From an uncultured Clostridia bacterium (lineage in GTDB: Bacteria > Bacillota > Clostridia > Oscillospirales > Ruminococcaceae), in assembly GCA_947165805.1 (NCBI GenBank), contig CAMVBT010000022.1:1-15781 (forward strand): a stretch of 15,781 nucleotides of DNA, written 5' to 3'. This document shows positions 13,585 through 15,781 of the stretch, piece by piece. The notes below the pieces were generated by a model that saw only the letters and a program-made list of their open reading frames with translations, did not search any database and was not told the DNA's origin. How positions within the stretch are numbered: the stretch's first letter is position 1; the number at the start of each line of letters is the position of its first letter. The position numbers and the translations under genes are program-made.

Positions 13585-14775
13585 TCAACCGAAGATTGCC
13601 ATAAGGGCGCCTGCTGCGACGGCGGAACCGATAACGCCTGCGACGTTGGGGCCCATAGCGTGCATGAGGAGGAAGTTCGAGGGGTCTTCTTCCTGACCGA
13701 CCTTCTGAGAAACACGGGCTGCCATAGGAACGGCGGATACTCCGGCGGAACCGATGAGCGGGTTGAGATTGCCGCCTGTAAGTTTGTTCATCAGCTTCGC
13801 AAGAAGCACGCCGCAGGCAGTGCCTATGCAGAAGGCGAGAAGTCCGAGCACAACTATGAGTATCGTTCTGATGCTGAGGAAGTTTGCTGCGGTAGCTGTT
13901 GCGCCGACTGTGATGCCGAGCATAATTACGATTATATTCATGAGCTCGTTGGAAGCGGTCTTGACAAGTCTGTCAACGACGCCGCTCTCCTTGAACAGGT
14001 TACCGAGCATCAGCATACCTACCAGCGGAGCCGCGGAGGGGATAATGAACGCTACGATGACAGTAACGGCGATCGGGAAGATGATCTTTTCGGTCTTGGA
14101 AACGCTGCGGAGCATCCCCATTTTGATCTTGCGCTCTTTTTTCGTTGTGAGAGCCTTCATTATCGGAGGCTGAATAACGGGGACGAGCGCCATGTAGGAA
14201 TAAGCCGCGACGGCTATCGAGCCGAGGAGCTCGGGCGCGAGCTTTGAGGTGAGCCATATTGCCGTGGGGCCGTCGGCGCCGCCGATGATACCGATAGACG
14301 CCGCGTCCGCGAGGGAGAAGTCAACTATGCCGGTAGCGGAGAGCGCGCAGGCTCCGAGGAATGTGAAGAATATACCGCCCTGTGCCGCGGCTCCGAGGAA
14401 GAAGCTCTTCGGGTTCGCGATGAGGGGGCCGAAGTCGGTCATACAGCCGATGCCGAGGAAGATCAGCGGCGGGAAGATGCCGCACTTGACTCCGAGGTAC
14501 AGCACATCGAGAATGCCGCCGTCATGGAGCACTTCGGCATACGGGATACTGGTCGTCATGAAGTATTCGGGGTGGAAGAGACCCGCGCCGGGAAGATTGG
14601 TCAGCGCCATACCGAAAGCTATCGGGAGCATCAGCATGGGCTCGTACTGCTTTACTATCGCGAGATACATGAGGAAGAACGAGATCAGCAGCATTATGCC
14701 TTGTTCAAGAGTGATATTGCAGAACGCGGACTGATTCCACAAGTTCTGTATCGTTTCGACGAATGTTTCTATCAC
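13585..14775 (-). CDS. sodium-pumping decarboxylase, beta subunit (OadB/GcdB/MmdB family)
   Basis: The beta subunit is the membrane carrier that couples decarboxylation of carboxybiotin to Na+ export in oxaloacetate, glutaconyl-CoA and methylmalonyl-CoA decarboxylases. The 396 residues match the family length and form many hydrophobic helices. Signatures are G-I-I-G-G-A-D-G-P-T-A-I-W (162-174, with D168 in the sodium path) and N-P-L-I-G-S-A-G-V-S-A-V-P (338-350). The conserved tail G-Q-E-E-D-P-S-N-F-L-L-M-H-A-M-G-P-N (360-377) is also present. The start is GTG (14775-14773) after GGGGGA. The gene lies 17 bases behind the gamma-like subunit in one operon. Which substrate it serves cannot be told without the alpha subunit, so no specific symbol is given. 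Confidence 0.95.
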   Translation of the reverse strand: MIETFVETIQNLWNQSAFCNITLEQGIMLLISFFLMYLAIVKQYEPMLMLPIAFGMALTNLPGAGLFHPEYFMTTSIPYAEVLHDGGILDVLYLGVKCGIFPPLIFLGIGCMTDFGPLIANPKSFFLGAAAQGGIFFTFLGACALSATGIVDFSLADAASIGIIGGADGPTAIWLTSKLAPELLGSIAVAAYSYMALVPVIQPPIMKALTTKKERKIKMGMLRSVSKTEKIIFPIAVTVIVAFIIPSAAPLVGMLMLGNLFKESGVVDRLVKTASNELMNIIVIMLGITVGATATAANFLSIRTILIVVLGLLAFCIGTACGVLLAKLMNKLTGGNLNPLIGSAGVSAVPMAARVSQKVGQEEDPSNFLLMHAMGPNVAGVIGSAVAAGALMAIFG

Positions 14776-14792
14776 GGTCGTTTCCCCCTCTC

Positions 14793-15227
14793 TCAGTTAT
14801 TGAAGCCGCGCATATTGTCGGCTATGCCCGCGCTGCTCCAGCCCGAACGCGCGGAGCGCGGGCGTCTGATGCTCGCTATGCGGTACTGCTTTCCTTCCGC
14901 TGCGCCGTAAGCGGCTATTGCGGCGGCGATAACGGCGATTATCTCGTCATCGTCCTCTTCTATGTAGTCGTCATCGTCCGCGGGAGCTGCCTGAGTGTGG
15001 ACTCCCGGAGCGCGCACGGCGGCAGCATGCTGAGCCGTGGCCTGTTTCAGCTGTGCTTTTTTCGCGCCCGCGTTGTTGATACCTTTGAATACCGCGCCGA
15101 ACAGGACAAGGAACAGCACGAGTATCGCGAGGATAAGGAATACCACGACAAGACCCGTGACGACCGTTGAGCCCACAAGCCCCCAGTCCACTTCCGCGGC
15201 GGCCGGAATATTGATGTTGAGACCCAT
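14793..15227 (-). CDS. sodium-pump decarboxylase gamma/delta-like membrane subunit (OadG family)
   Basis: A 144-residue protein with one transmembrane helix (about 20-48, V-V-T-G-L-V-V-V-F-L-I-L-A). A Lys/Gln/Ala/Pro linker and an acidic stretch (84-95) follow. The family C-terminal motif E-I-I-A-V-I-A-A-A-I-A-A-Y comes next, with a basic R-I-A-S-I-R-R segment and a Trp. OadG/MmdD-type subunits hold the decarboxylase complex together at the membrane. A TTG at 15257 would add ten residues, but AGAGG lies well placed before the ATG at 15227. It is the first gene of the operon. The linker is Ala/Pro-rich but contains no A-M-K-M biotin site, so it is not itself the biotin carrier. Confidence 0.88.
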   Translation of the reverse strand: MGLNINIPAAAEVDWGLVGSTVVTGLVVVFLILAILVLFLVLFGAVFKGINNAGAKKAQLKQATAQHAAAVRAPGVHTQAAPADDDDYIEEDDDEIIAVIAAAIAAYGAAEGKQYRIASIRRPRSARSGWSSAGIADNMRGFNN

Positions 15228-15267
15228 ATATAAAACCTCTTTTCGGAAATAATTCAAAATCTATTCT

Positions 15268-15296
15268 ATTATACTACATATTAAGGAAAATTTCAA
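15268..15296 (-). promoter_or_regulatory. sigma-A promoter of the decarboxylase operon
   Basis: On the minus strand TTGAAA (15291-15296) and TATAAT (15268-15273) are 17 bases apart, placing the transcript start about 35 bases before the ATG at 15227. Confidence 0.85.
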
Positions 15297-15346
15297 GGTC
15301 TTTTTTGAATTTTGAGCAGGCTGACAAAAATTTTTAATACAGGCTA

Positions 15347-15375
15347 TTGAAAAAACGCTGTTTTTATGTTATTAT
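15347..15375 (+). promoter_or_regulatory. sigma-A promoter of the efflux-adaptor lipoprotein
   Basis: TTGAAA (15347-15352) and TATTAT (15370-15375) are 17 bases apart, with TG one base before the -10 (extended -10). It is divergent from the decarboxylase promoter, with the two -35 boxes about 50 bases apart. Confidence 0.75.
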
Positions 15376-15431
15376 ATAGTGTAAATGATTACAGCGGGAA
15401 AAACACAAGCACCCTGCGTGCGGAGGTTTAT

Positions 15432-15781
15432 ATGATAAAAAAACGACTTTTATGCGGCGCGGCGGCGATAACCGCCGCGGTCACCATGCTTTCGGGCTGC
15501 TATTTCTTCCCCGATGAGGAAAAGCTGCTCGATCCGCCTACCATAGCTCCCGACGAGGTGGCGTACTCGACCTTCACCGCGAGGAGCAAGACCATAGAGA
15601 GCGCCGTGAACCTTACCGGCTATGTGCGCTCGAGGACGGAGAAGGAGTGCTACTTCACGGGCTATACCGGCCGCATCAAGAATGTGTATGTCCGCGCGGG
15701 CGACTTCGTCGAGAAGGGCGACCTTGTGGCGGAGATGAATGTCGGGGGGCTCGAGTATCTGCTCAAAATACAGGAATACAA
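15432..15781 (+). CDS. lipoprotein efflux adaptor (HlyD/MacA-type membrane fusion protein), partial
   Basis: The first 116 codons of a gene that runs off the right edge. Residues 1-23 are a lipoprotein signal with lipobox L-S-G-C (C23). After an acidic Pro-rich spacer comes a strand-rich segment. It leads into a half biotinyl-lipoyl-like motif, G-R-I-K-N-V-Y-V-R-A-G-D-F-V-E-K-G-D-L-V-A (about 80-100), typical of periplasmic adaptor subunits of ABC or RND exporters. In Gram-positive bacteria such lipoproteins usually pair with MacB-like ABC transporters, and those genes would lie downstream. The ATG follows GGAGG at 5-base spacing. The C-terminal hairpin and barrel domains are outside the window. 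Confidence 0.82.
   Translation, partial: MIKKRLLCGAAAITAAVTMLSGCYFFPDEEKLLDPPTIAPDEVAYSTFTARSKTIESAVNLTGYVRSRTEKECYFTGYTGRIKNVYVRAGDFVEKGDLVAEMNVGGLEYLLKIQEY

Noticed and set aside
13348..14247. 299-codon plus-strand open frame
   Set aside because: It starts in the rqcH terminator and is antisense to the decarboxylase beta subunit.

Overview
The window looks like chromosomal DNA of a Gram-positive anaerobe of the Clostridia, most likely a gut or rumen Ruminococcus-like member of the Oscillospiraceae. This is inferred from strong GGAGG ribosome sites, consensus sigma-A promoters with 17-base spacers, lipoproteins, S-P-D-T-G sorting signals, a trmK-nif3-rqcH cluster and a sodium-pump decarboxylase. 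No rRNA, tRNA, CRISPR array, insertion sequence or phage gene was seen.

Bases 1-6900 are a minus-strand block concerned with envelope and signalling. In transcription order it holds a von Willebrand A-like protein (6821-6243), a membrane sensor with a degenerate GGDEF and an intact EAL domain (6165-3904), an unrecognised 204-residue protein (3892-3278), and a polysaccharide deacetylase lipoprotein (3281-2419). The deacetylase signal peptide is cut off from its start codon by a one-base frameshift in a homopolymer. Two paralogous secreted proteins (2296-1448 and 929-108) follow, each with its own promoter, a hairpin at the start of its mRNA, a terminator and a wall-sorting signal. Between them lies a mosaic of palindromes and 18-base tandem repeats.

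Bases 6822-7515 hold no convincing protein gene. They hold a promoter for the VWA-like gene, a 34-base tandem duplication, and a compact minus-strand unit that looks like a small RNA of about 108 nt. It has an extended -10 promoter, a 5' hairpin, two UCUCC motifs complementary to ribosome sites, and a strong terminator.

Bases 7516-13370 are translation and RNA housekeeping. An EF-G2-type GTPase on the minus strand diverges from a plus-strand operon: a DUF1858 CxxC protein, TrmK, a Nif3-family protein and RqcH. The operon has a near-consensus promoter, tight or overlapping junctions and an 18-base-pair terminator.

Bases 13371-13584 separate convergent genes and contain a 43-pair hairpin whose non-Watson-Crick pairs are nearly all G-U if the plus strand is transcribed, with a G-rich 5' arm. 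Bases 13585-15227 encode the beta and gamma-like subunits of a sodium-pumping decarboxylase, with no catalytic or biotin-carrier subunit in view. A divergent promoter pair leads to a truncated lipoprotein efflux adaptor that runs off the right end.

The best candidates for something undescribed are the small RNA at 7220-7328, the G-U hairpin at 13478-13568, and the translationally coupled but frameshifted deacetylase in the c-di-GMP-linked operon.
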